From: Betaproteobacteria bacterium
GTDB lineage: Bacteria > Pseudomonadota > Gammaproteobacteria > Burkholderiales > SG8-41
Reading direction: 5' to 3'
DNA: 50,194 nucleotides
Assembly (NCBI GenBank): GCA_016202605.1
Contig: JACQOJ010000034.1
Coordinates: 1 to 50,194, forward strand
Shown here piece after piece: positions 26,309 through 33,984 of the stretch. The position numbers and the translations under genes are program-made. The first letter of the stretch is position 1, and each line of letters opens with the position of its first letter. The notes beneath the pieces are model-generated. The model did not search any database, was not told where the DNA came from, and was given only the letters and a program-made list of their open reading frames with translations.

Positions 26309-26878
26309 TCAGCCCCGGAGTTGGCTGTGCCTGAAGCAGCCGGCCAGGTGGTCGTTCACCATGCCGGTCGCCTGCATGAAAGCGTAGCAGATGGTGCCGC
26401 CGACGAAGCGGAAGCCGCGCCTCTTCAGGTCCTTGCTCATGGCGTCGGACTCCGGGGTGAAGGCGGGGACCTGCTTCACATTCATCCAGCGGTTCCGTCT
26501 TGGTTCCCCGCCGACGAAGCGCCAGATATAGCGATCGAAGCTGCCGGACTCTTCCTGCACCGCGAGGAATGCCCTGGCGTTGCCGATCGCGGATTCGATC
26601 TTGAGCCGGTTGCGAACGATGCCCGGATCCTTCATGAGCGCGGCGAATTCCCTGCGGCCGAACCGCGCGCCGGCTGCCGTGTCGAAACGGGCGAACGCAC
26701 GGCGGTAATTCTCGCGCTTTCTGAGGATGGTGTCCCAGCTCAGGCCGGCCTGCGCGCCTTCGAGGATGAGGAATTCAAACCACTTGCGGTCGTGATGGAC
26801 GGGGACGCCCCACTCGGTGTCGTGATAGGCGATTTCGAGTTCGTTGACTTCGGCCCACGGGCAGCGTTGCTTGGTCAT
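26309..26878 (-). CDS. tag: DNA-3-methyladenine glycosylase I (Tag)
   Basis: Excises 3-methyladenine from DNA. The 189 residues align well in memory with E. coli Tag: IAYHDTEWGVPVHHD, LEGAQAGLSWDTIL and GFRFVGGTICYAFMQATG. The zinc ligands are Cys6, His19, His177 and Cys181, and the base-contacting Glu22 (DTEWG) is kept. The start is ATG at 26878, with a weak ribosome binding site; an upstream Met at 26950 lies inside a repeat element. An AlkA-type glycosylase sits on the other side of comEC, so two alkylation-repair enzymes flank it. A 79-bp inverted repeat separates it from the transglutaminase gene upstream. Confidence 0.96.
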   Translation of the reverse strand: MTKQRCPWAEVNELEIAYHDTEWGVPVHHDRKWFEFLILEGAQAGLSWDTILRKRENYRRAFARFDTAAGARFGRREFAALMKDPGIVRNRLKIESAIGNARAFLAVQEESGSFDRYIWRFVGGEPRRNRWMNVKQVPAFTPESDAMSKDLKRRGFRFVGGTICYAFMQATGMVNDHLAGCFRHSQLRG

Positions 26879-26898
26879 CGGCTGAGCACCGGGCAGGA

Positions 26899-26979
26899 AT
26901 AGACGGGATTTACAGGATTTACGAGATTGGATCAAAGGCACCAAACACAATCCTGTTAATCGTGTAAATCCTGTCTATT
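26899..26979. repeat. Degenerate inverted-repeat element (GATTTACAGGATT family)
   Basis: The left arm (about 26899-26930, AATAGACGGGATTTACAGG...) and the reverse complement of the right arm (about 26948-26979, AATAGACAGGATTTACACG...) match at roughly 26 of 32 positions. They enclose an AT-rich loop of about 17 nt. The arms contain internal GATT(T/A)ACAGGATT-like direct repeats, a motif I know as dispersed in many environmental bacterial genomes. It overlaps the last few bases of the transglutaminase gene and ends 20 bp before tag. It would fold into a long mRNA hairpin. Confidence 0.75.
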
Positions 26980-29900
26980 GAATTTGCTGCTCCGGCGACC
27001 AGCGCAGATCGAGCGTCAGCGGGAAACTCGGGTTCATAAGCTCAGGCTGGACCGTCATCGGCCCGGGCGTGTGGCCGTGGTCCCAGAAGCGGGCCGTGCG
27101 TCGCGCTTCGGCTTCGCCCGCATTCACGGGAACGGCGTCGTAATCGCGACCGCCGGGATGCGAGACATGGTAAGTGCAGCCGCCGATCGATCGCCCGCTC
27201 CAGGTGTCCACGATATCGAAGACGAGCGGCGCATGCACACCGATGGTGGGGTGAAGGGCCGAAGGCGGATTGCGGGCCCGGAAGCGCACTCCGGCGACGA
27301 ATTCGCCCGGAATTCCCGTGGGGTGCAGCGGCAGCGCGCGGCCATTGCAGGCGATGACGTAGCGCGCTGCGGTGAGTCCGTTCACATGCACCTGCAGGCG
27401 CTCGACGGAAGAGTCCACGTAACGGGCCGTGCCGCCGCTGCTCATCTCCTCTCCGAGAACGTGCCACGGCTCCAGCGCTTGGCGCAGTTCGACCCGGATG
27501 TTCTCGTAGACGACCGTGCCGTAGCGCGGAAAACGAAACTCGATGAAAGGCGCGAACCACGAGGAATCGAACGCATGGCCCGCCCTTCGCAGATCCCTTC
27601 CCACGTCATTAATGTCCGCTTCGACGAAGTGCGGCAGCATGAATCGATCGTGCAGCTGCGTGCCCCAGCGGATGAGTCCTCCTTCGTACGGCGTCTTCCA
27701 GAACCGCGCGACGAGGGCACGCAGCAAAAGCATCTGCACGAGGCTCATCCGCGGGTGCGGCGGCATCTCGAAAGCGCGGAATTCGAGCAGGCCGAGCCGT
27801 CCGGCAGGGCCGTCGGGCGAATAGAGCTTGTCGATGCAGAATTCCGCGCGGTGCGTGTTGCCGGTGAGGTCCACGAGCAGGTTTCTCAGCAGGCGATCGA
27901 CGAGCCAGGGCGTCAGCGATTCTGCGCCCGCTTTCTGCCTCAGGGCCATCTGCTGGAAGGCGATCTCGAGTTCGTACAGGGCGTCGTCGCGTGCCTCGTC
28001 CACACGCGGGGCCTGGCTGGTCGGGCCGATAAACGTTCCCGAGAACAGGTACGACAGCGCCGGATGGTTCTGCCAGTACGTGATCAGGCTCCTCAGCAGA
28101 TCGGGACGCCGCAGCAGGGGGCTGTCCGCCGGCGTAGGGCCACCGAGCGTGACATGGTTGCCGCCACCGGTACCGGTGTGCCGTCCATCGAGCGTGAACT
28201 TCTCGGCGACGAGCCGGTTCGTCCGTGCTTCTTCATAGAGTGCGAAGGTATTTTGCGTCAATTCTTCCCAGCTCGATGCCGGGTGGATGTTGACCTCGAT
28301 TACGCCGGGATCAGGCGTGACGTTCAGAACCCTGAGCCGTGGGTCGAAAGGCGGTGCGTAGCCCTCCAGCCGGACGCGCACGCCGAGTTCTTCGGTCGCG
28401 CGTTCCACGACGGCCGCCAGATCGAGGAAATCCTCCGCCCGCTGCAGCGGCGGGATGAATACGTGGAGACGGCCGTCGCGGACTTCCACGCACAGCGCCG
28501 TGCGCACCACTTCGCGCGGTGTCGTGTGGCCGGGCTTCACGCGCGCATGGCGCTTTTTTTCCGCGACGGTATGCGCATCGTGCAGATCGCCCCGCTCGTC
28601 GAACGGATCGCGAGCGAACCCGGGTTCCATCTCCTCCGGAAGCAGTTCGGGCAGCGACGCGAGCGGCAGACGGTCGCCCATTGGCGCATCGCCGGGCAGA
28701 AGAAACAGGCGCCCGCGCCTGAGCGGCCAAGGCGTGCTTTCCCATGTCGTTTCCGCCGCGGACTGACCGCCGGGTTGGCGCGCGCACAGCGGCAAGACGA
28801 CGCCTCGCGGTTTTTCCAGGCCGCGTTCCAGCATGCGCGCAAGACGGGCGCGTTCGGTATCGGTCCTGAGCGGTGTGCGCGCCGGATCGACGTTGACCGG
28901 AAGACGGCCCTCGGCTTGCAGCAGGGGCAGAGGATCCTCGTAGGCTTCGATGGGATAACCGCGATCGAATCCAAGTGCTTCCGCAATACGCTGCGCCAGG
29001 CGCCGTGCATCGGCTGGCGTCGCATGGTCGGGCGTCGACTCGCGGGCGATCAGCGCGGGATCGCGCCACACCGGTTTCCCGTCCAGTCTCCAGAAGACGC
29101 CGAGCGCCCAACGCGGCAGAGGCTCTCCCGGGTACCACTTGCCCTGACCGTAAAAGACGAGCCCGCCCGGCGCAAACCGGTCCCGGAGTCGCCAGGCGAG
29201 TTGCTCGGCGAGCTTCCATTTTCCGGGAGAGAGGGCAGCCGTATTCCACTCGGGACTGTTCGATTCGTCGCCGGCAACGAAGGTGGGTTCGCCGCCCTGG
29301 GTAAGGCGTACGTCGCCGGCCTTGAATTCGGCATCCACCGCGTGGGCCAAGTCGTCGATCGCCTGCCATTGGCTCTCGGTGTAGGGTCTGGTGACGCGCG
29401 GATCCTCGTGAATACGCGCGACCGACATCTCGATCGAGAACTGCGGCTCGCTCGGGTCGACCGCCCCGGTGACGGGCGCCGCGCCGGCCGGTGAGGGCGT
29501 ACAGGCAAGAGGGATGTGGCCTTCCCCCGCGAGCAGTCCCGACGTGGGATCGAGGCCGATCCAACCGGCGCCCGGGATGTAGGCCTCGGTCCACGCATGC
29601 AGATCGGTGAAATCACGCTCCGGGCCGAGGGGCCCGTCGAGCGGCCTGATATCGGGTGCCAGCTGGACGAGATACCCGGATACGAAGCGCGCGGCGAGCC
29701 CGAAATGGCGCAGGATCTGGGTGAGCAGCCAGGCACTGTCGCGGCAGGAGCCGCTGCCTGCGGCGAGTGTCTGCTCGCAGGTTTGCACGCCCGGTTCCAC
29801 CCTCACGAGGTACCCGATGTCCTGCCGCAGCCGACGGTTCGTGTCCACCAGAAAATTTATGGTGTCGCCTTCCCTGAAGCCCTTGCGCCGGTCCTCAATC

Positions 29901-30289
29901 CAGCGCATGAGCAGCGGACCGTGTTCGTCGAGCGCGAGGAAAGGCGCGAGGTCCCGGGCGAGATCCGCGCGGTAGGCGAAGGGAAAGCGCTCGGCGTGGC
30001 TTTCCAAGAAGAAATCGAAGGGGTTGATCACCGCCATATCCGCAATGAGATCGACCGTAATCGTGAACTCGGTCGTTTTCCCGGGAAATACGAAGCGCGC
30101 GATATGGTTGCCGAAAGGATCCTGCTGCCAGTTGACGAAATGCTTTTCCGGCGTGACGTTGAGCGAATAGCCCAAAATGGATGTGCGGCAGTGGGGCGCC
30201 GGACGCAGACGGATCTCCTGAGGGGAGAGCGCTACCGGCCGATCGTAGCGATAGCGCGTCCGGTGATGAAGGGCAACCTGGACGCTCAC
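26975..30289 (-). CDS. Large transglutaminase-like protein with DUF2126 domain
   Basis: A 1104-residue cytoplasmic protein. The N-terminal bacterial transglutaminase-like region and thiol-protease fold have a visible catalytic triad: Cys182 (AAGSGSCRDSAW), His231 (DLHAWTEAY) and Asp247 (GLDPTSG). The remaining two thirds (about 300-1100) is the DUF2126 region, with GEPTFVAGDE, KWYPGEPLPRWALG, GGGNHVTLGG and LLEFRAFEMPPHPRMSL. Such proteins are known companions of Anbu, alpha-E and circularly permuted ATP-grasp proteins, and have been proposed to cut or re-form amide bonds of a modified peptide. The start ATG at 30289 is 39 bp after the Anbu stop, so it is probably the last gene of that operon. 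The exact reaction is unknown. Confidence 0.93.
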   Translation of the reverse strand: MSVQVALHHRTRYRYDRPVALSPQEIRLRPAPHCRTSILGYSLNVTPEKHFVNWQQDPFGNHIARFVFPGKTTEFTITVDLIADMAVINPFDFFLESHAERFPFAYRADLARDLAPFLALDEHGPLLMRWIEDRRKGFREGDTINFLVDTNRRLRQDIGYLVRVEPGVQTCEQTLAAGSGSCRDSAWLLTQILRHFGLAARFVSGYLVQLAPDIRPLDGPLGPERDFTDLHAWTEAYIPGAGWIGLDPTSGLLAGEGHIPLACTPSPAGAAPVTGAVDPSEPQFSIEMSVARIHEDPRVTRPYTESQWQAIDDLAHAVDAEFKAGDVRLTQGGEPTFVAGDESNSPEWNTAALSPGKWKLAEQLAWRLRDRFAPGGLVFYGQGKWYPGEPLPRWALGVFWRLDGKPVWRDPALIARESTPDHATPADARRLAQRIAEALGFDRGYPIEAYEDPLPLLQAEGRLPVNVDPARTPLRTDTERARLARMLERGLEKPRGVVLPLCARQPGGQSAAETTWESTPWPLRRGRLFLLPGDAPMGDRLPLASLPELLPEEMEPGFARDPFDERGDLHDAHTVAEKKRHARVKPGHTTPREVVRTALCVEVRDGRLHVFIPPLQRAEDFLDLAAVVERATEELGVRVRLEGYAPPFDPRLRVLNVTPDPGVIEVNIHPASSWEELTQNTFALYEEARTNRLVAEKFTLDGRHTGTGGGNHVTLGGPTPADSPLLRRPDLLRSLITYWQNHPALSYLFSGTFIGPTSQAPRVDEARDDALYELEIAFQQMALRQKAGAESLTPWLVDRLLRNLLVDLTGNTHRAEFCIDKLYSPDGPAGRLGLLEFRAFEMPPHPRMSLVQMLLLRALVARFWKTPYEGGLIRWGTQLHDRFMLPHFVEADINDVGRDLRRAGHAFDSSWFAPFIEFRFPRYGTVVYENIRVELRQALEPWHVLGEEMSSGGTARYVDSSVERLQVHVNGLTAARYVIACNGRALPLHPTGIPGEFVAGVRFRARNPPSALHPTIGVHAPLVFDIVDTWSGRSIGGCTYHVSHPGGRDYDAVPVNAGEAEARRTARFWDHGHTPGPMTVQPELMNPSFPLTLDLRWSPEQQIQ

Positions 30290-30328
30290 GCCGCAAGATC
30301 CGAGATGGGCGGGCAGGCCGCGCGCGCC

Positions 30329-31075
30329 TTAGAACCGCGCCCCGACATCCCACTCGGGGTTCGGCAGTTCCGCGAACACCTTGCGCAGCCCCTCGCCCCA
30401 TTGCTGGTGGATCATGGTGAAGTAGGGGTCCGCTTCCTCGATCCGGCGCTGCATGTCTATCTTCAGGCTGTCGCGGGCGTAGATCAGGAGATCGATCGGC
30501 AGCCCCACCGAGATGTTGCTGCGCATCGTGGAGTCGAACGACACGAGAATGCACTTGGTCGCTTCGAGAATACCGGTGTTGCATTTGATCACGCGATCGA
30601 TCACGGGCTTGCCGTACTTGCTCTCCCCGATCTGGAAGTAGGGGGTATCGCGCGTCGCTTCGATGAAGTTGCCTTCGCTGTAGATGTTGAACAGGCGCTG
30701 CCGCTCGCCACTGATCTGGCCCCCGACGAGGAAGGAAGCGCTCGCGTCGACCTTGCTCTGTTCCAGGTACGGTCCGTCCCGGCGCCTCACCTCACGCAGG
30801 GTGTCGCCCACCAGTTCGGCGACCTCGATCATCGAAGTGAGATTCATGATGGTCTTCTTCGAATCCGGATGGCGCGCGTGGTGGTCGAGAATGTTGACCA
30901 CGCTTTGCGTGATCGACAGGTTGCCGGAGGAGAGGATCACGATGATGCGATCGTCCTCGTCCGCGAAAATGCGCATCTTGCGAAAGCTCGACACGTGGTC
31001 GACCCCGGCCGAGGTGCGCGAATCGGATGCGAACACCATGCCGGCGTCCAGCACTACGGCAACACAGTAGGTCAT
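30329..31075 (-). CDS. Anbu, bacterial proteasome-like peptidase
   Basis: An N-terminal nucleophile hydrolase of the Anbu (bacterial proteasome homologue) family, 248 aa. Removing Met1 exposes the catalytic Thr (MTYCVAVVLDAG). The companion residues Asp18 (FASDSRTSAG) and Lys33 (SFRKMRIF) are in the proteasome beta-subunit pattern. Unlike HslV, no HslU-type unfoldase is encoded nearby, and Anbu forms open helical or ring-like assemblies in studied cases. The protein or peptide it cuts is not known. It lies 75 bp after the alpha-E gene and 39 bp before the transglutaminase gene on the same strand. Confidence 0.95.
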   Translation of the reverse strand: MTYCVAVVLDAGMVFASDSRTSAGVDHVSSFRKMRIFADEDDRIIVILSSGNLSITQSVVNILDHHARHPDSKKTIMNLTSMIEVAELVGDTLREVRRRDGPYLEQSKVDASASFLVGGQISGERQRLFNIYSEGNFIEATRDTPYFQIGESKYGKPVIDRVIKCNTGILEATKCILVSFDSTMRSNISVGLPIDLLIYARDSLKIDMQRRIEEADPYFTMIHQQWGEGLRKVFAELPNPEWDVGARF

Positions 31076-31150
31076 CGAGGCATCCAGGCGGATAAGGCGC
31101 GAAGCTTAGGCCAAACACCACGCATTGACAAGCGGCGATGCGACGACGCT

Positions 31151-32140
31151 TCAACGTCGCGCGGTCGCGGCCTGCTGCTGAGGATACACCGGCACCAGAA
31201 AATGCCTGTTGATCTCGTCGTTCAGCGCGCCCAGTTTTTCCAGAAAGCCCATGAGGTACTCGTGCAGTCCGAGGCTGATGATCTGTTCGGTGCGCCCGTA
31301 GTACAGTTGTGCGTGCAGTTCTCCGGCCAGGCGCTCGACCTCCCGGGAAGAGGATTCGCAAATGTCGCGCAGGATTTCGTAGATCTCGTTCATGCAGGCA
31401 TGCAGCGAGCGCGGCACGTCGTCGCGCAGGATGAGCAGTTCCGCGACGCGCCTGGGCATGATCACGTCGCGGTACACCTTGCGGTAGGCGTCGAAGGCGC
31501 TCAGCGACCTCAGCAGCGCGCCCCACTGGTAGTAGTCAACGGCCCCGCCGACGTCGGCCACGCTCGGCAGCAGCGTGTGATATTTCACGTCCAGCAGGCG
31601 CGCCGTGTTGTCGGCGCGCTCGATAAAGGTGCCGAGGCGGGTGAAACTGTAACCCTCGTCACGAAGTGATGTGCCGAACGTGACGCCGCGGAACTGATGG
31701 GAGCGCATTTTCACCCAGTCGAAGAACTCGCTGAGGCCCCCGGTGCGGATGCCCGCGTAGTCGCGGTTGCGCAGTTCCAGCCAGAACGCGTTAATGTCTT
31801 CGTACATTTCCGAGGTAATCGCACCCCGCACGACGCGCGCATTCTCCCGCGCCGTGTGGATGCAGGCGTAGATGCTCGACGGGTTCGCCGCGTCGAACAC
31901 CATGAATCGCAGCACGTCGTCCGGCCCGAGGGCTCCCGGGTAGCGTTCGTAATAGGCGGTCGCGAGACCGTTGATGACCAGCGGCAGCGCCCACGGCTCG
32001 GCCCATGACTGTCCGGGTTCGAGAATGCGGTAAGGGAGCAGCGACATGCGGTAGGTGACATCGAGCAGGCGCGCGGTGTTTTCCGCGCGCTCGATGTGGC
32101 GCGACATCCAGAACAGGTTATTGGCGACGCGGCTCAGCAT
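31151..32140 (-). CDS. Alpha-E domain protein (DUF403)
   Basis: A 329-residue all-helical alpha-E domain protein, recognised by its start MLSRVANNLFWMSRHIERAE followed by NTARLLDVTY, an internal echo of the same pattern (TFIERADNTARLLDVKYH) and SAFDAYRKVYRDVIMPRRVAE. These proteins are always found beside, or fused to, circularly permuted ATP-grasp enzymes and are presumed to act as their partner or as part of the peptide-modifying complex. The start ATG at 32140 is 13 bp after the ATP-grasp stop, which points to one transcript. No catalytic residues can be assigned. Confidence 0.93.
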   Translation of the reverse strand: MLSRVANNLFWMSRHIERAENTARLLDVTYRMSLLPYRILEPGQSWAEPWALPLVINGLATAYYERYPGALGPDDVLRFMVFDAANPSSIYACIHTARENARVVRGAITSEMYEDINAFWLELRNRDYAGIRTGGLSEFFDWVKMRSHQFRGVTFGTSLRDEGYSFTRLGTFIERADNTARLLDVKYHTLLPSVADVGGAVDYYQWGALLRSLSAFDAYRKVYRDVIMPRRVAELLILRDDVPRSLHACMNEIYEILRDICESSSREVERLAGELHAQLYYGRTEQIISLGLHEYLMGFLEKLGALNDEINRHFLVPVYPQQQAATARR

Positions 32141-32153
32141 TGCAAAGCAAGGA

Positions 32154-33605
32154 TCAGTCTTCGAGCACCCACGTGTCCTTGGTCCCTCCGCCCTGCGAGG
32201 AGTTGACTACGAGAGACCCCTCCCGCAGCGCCACGCGGGTGAGCCCGCCCGGCACCAGGGTCACCGTCTTGCCGCTCAACACGTAAGGCCTCAGGTCGAC
32301 ATGGCGCGGCGCGATGGCCGAGCCGCAAAAGGTGGGGCAGGTCGAAAGGGCGAGCGTCGGTTGGGCGATGTAATTGGCCGGGTTGCCCAGCACGCGCTCG
32401 CGAAAAGCGGCGCGCTCGTCCCGGGTCGCGGCGGGCCCGACCAGCATGCCATAGCCCCCGGAGCCCTGAACTTCCTTCACCACCAGTTCGTGGAGATGAT
32501 CGAGCACATACTTGAGGTCCTCCGGCTTCGAGAGGCGGTAAGTCGGCACGTTGGCGAGCATCGGCTTTTCGCCCAGGTAGAACGCGATCATGTCGGGCAC
32601 GTACGTGTAGATCGATTTGTCGTCCGCAATCCCGGTGCCGATCGCGTTGGCGAGCGTCACGTTTCCGGCCCGGTATGCCGAGAACAACCCGGCGACCCCG
32701 AGAACCGAGTCCGGACGGAATGCGAGCGGGTCGAGGAAATCATCGTCGATGCGGCGGTAGATCACGTCCACGCGCTGCGGGCCCGAGGTGGTGCGCATGA
32801 AGACCGCGTCCTGCGCGACGAAGAGGTCCTGGCCTTCCACCAGCTCGACGCCCATCTGCTGCGCGAGGAACGCGTGCTCGAAATAGGCGCTGTTGTACGG
32901 GCCGGGCGTCAGCACCGCGACCGTGGGATTCGTTACGCCGGGAGGCGCCACCGCGCGGAGGTTATCGAGCAGCACGTCGGTGTAGTGGTCGATCGGCGCC
33001 ACAGCCATGCGCGAGAACAGTTCGGGAAACAGCCGCATCATCATCTTGCGGTTTTCGAGCATGTACGACACCCCGGAGGGCGTGCGCAGATTGTCCTCGA
33101 GCACAAAGAACGCGTCCTGGCCGGTTTTGACGATGTCGATGCCGGCGATGTGGATGTAGACGTCGCCCGGCACGTCGAACCCGCGCATTTCCGGACGGTA
33201 GAGCCTGTTTGCGAAGATGTGCTGTTCCGGGATCAGCCCGGCTCGGAGTATCTCCTGGTCGTGGTAGATATCCTTGAGAAAGGCGTTGAGGGCCCGCACC
33301 CGCTGGCAGGTGCCGTCATAGATGATCTTCCATGCATCGGGACGCAGGATGCGTGGAATGATGTCGAAGGGAATGGAGCGTTCGACGCCGGTCTCGTCCC
33401 CGTACACCGCGAACGTGATGCCGAGGCGGGCGTAAAGAATATCGGCCTCGCGTTGCTTTTGCAGCAAATACTCGGGAGGCTTGTCCGCCAGCCATTCCGC
33501 ATACGCCGCGTAATGCGGGTGGACCGCGCCGGCCTCGTCATACATTTCGTTGTAGACCGTGGATGGCCGGACGCCATCGTCTCGCTTTGCGGCCGGATTG
33601 ATCAT
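32154..33605 (-). CDS. Circularly permuted ATP-grasp type 2 protein (DUF404/DUF407)
   Basis: A predicted ATP-dependent amide-bond-forming ligase of the circularly permuted ATP-grasp group, 483 aa. Family landmarks are IPFDIIPRIL, RVRALNAFLKDIYHDQEIL, DIVKTGQDAFFVLEDNLRTP, PGPYNSAYFEHAFLA and the nucleotide-loop-like VVKEVQGSGGYGMLVG, ending with a typical SSQGGGTKDTWVL. The preferred start is ATG at 33605, preceded by AAGGG; upstream in-frame Mets lie inside the leader hairpin. It is the first gene of the four-gene Anbu cluster. A sigma-54-type promoter lies 66-81 bp before the start. Substrate unknown. Confidence 0.93.
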   Translation of the reverse strand: MINPAAKRDDGVRPSTVYNEMYDEAGAVHPHYAAYAEWLADKPPEYLLQKQREADILYARLGITFAVYGDETGVERSIPFDIIPRILRPDAWKIIYDGTCQRVRALNAFLKDIYHDQEILRAGLIPEQHIFANRLYRPEMRGFDVPGDVYIHIAGIDIVKTGQDAFFVLEDNLRTPSGVSYMLENRKMMMRLFPELFSRMAVAPIDHYTDVLLDNLRAVAPPGVTNPTVAVLTPGPYNSAYFEHAFLAQQMGVELVEGQDLFVAQDAVFMRTTSGPQRVDVIYRRIDDDFLDPLAFRPDSVLGVAGLFSAYRAGNVTLANAIGTGIADDKSIYTYVPDMIAFYLGEKPMLANVPTYRLSKPEDLKYVLDHLHELVVKEVQGSGGYGMLVGPAATRDERAAFRERVLGNPANYIAQPTLALSTCPTFCGSAIAPRHVDLRPYVLSGKTVTLVPGGLTRVALREGSLVVNSSQGGGTKDTWVLED

Positions 33606-33624
33606 GGTATCCCTTAGAGCGCCC

Positions 33625-33658
33625 AACATGATGAACCGCACACGTGGTTCATTATGTT
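33625..33658 (-). promoter_or_regulatory. Leader hairpin or operator upstream of the Anbu cluster
   Basis: An inverted repeat of 13-bp arms, AACATGATGAACC and GGTTCATTATGTT, with one mismatch and an 8-nt centre. If transcription starts about 12 bp after the -12 element (near 33661), this is the extreme 5' end of the mRNA, ending about 10 nt before the AAGGG ribosome binding site. It could equally be a protein-binding operator. Confidence 0.6.
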
Positions 33659-33670
33659 AGGCACTCTTAA

Positions 33671-33686
33671 AGCAACCGGTGTGCCA
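33671..33686 (-). promoter_or_regulatory. Sigma-54 (RpoN) -24/-12 promoter for the Anbu cluster
   Basis: On the minus strand the sequence TGGCAC-ACCGG-TTGCT matches the sigma-54 consensus TGGCAC-N5-TTGCW at every conserved base, with the required 10 bp between the GG and GC dinucleotides. It faces the ATP-grasp gene. An activator site was not identified. Confidence 0.7.
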
Positions 33687-33984
33687 TCCATCGCGACTCG
33701 GATTGCTGCAGATGGTAATGCTCTGCTCCGGAGACGGTTTTGTCAAAAAAGCGCGTGTGTTTCACGATTGTCAGGTATCGCTCCCGATCCGATGCTTGCG
33801 CCGGTCCGGGAAATGAATGAACAATATGCCCAAAGCCGGTGCGCCACGAGAATCGGAGTGGGGGCGCCGGAGCAGGCGGACAGGTTCATGCCGCACGGCA
33901 CGGCGCACCGGAACTCCGACGGTGAAGGCTGTTCTGTACAAGGGGTTTTTCTCCGCGGAATCCGCGACTGGTGACGGGAACCTC

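Larger units (their letters stand above)
33606..33984. other. Divergent control region between the Anbu cluster and relA
   Basis: Holds the leader hairpin (33625-33658) and sigma-54-type promoter (33671-33686) of the Anbu cluster, a perfect 8-bp palindrome CTCCGGAG (33726-33733) and AT-rich sequence near 33738-33750. For relA only a weak TTGTCA-17-CACGAT candidate is seen on the plus strand (33740-33768). The relA frame is open from 33817, but I place its start at 33985. Confidence 0.5.

Noticed and set aside
26978-29494. 838-codon open frame opposite the transglutaminase gene
   Set aside because: Arg/Glu/Gln-rich translation without domains, antisense to a clearly conserved protein.
29516-31669. 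717-codon plus-strand open frame across the transglutaminase, Anbu and alpha-E genes
   Set aside because: Spans parts of three real minus-strand genes and shows no family features.
33690-33850. NtrC-type enhancer site for the sigma-54 promoter
   Set aside because: No GCAC-N7-GTGC-like palindrome was found; the CTCCGGAG palindrome is too short to assign.
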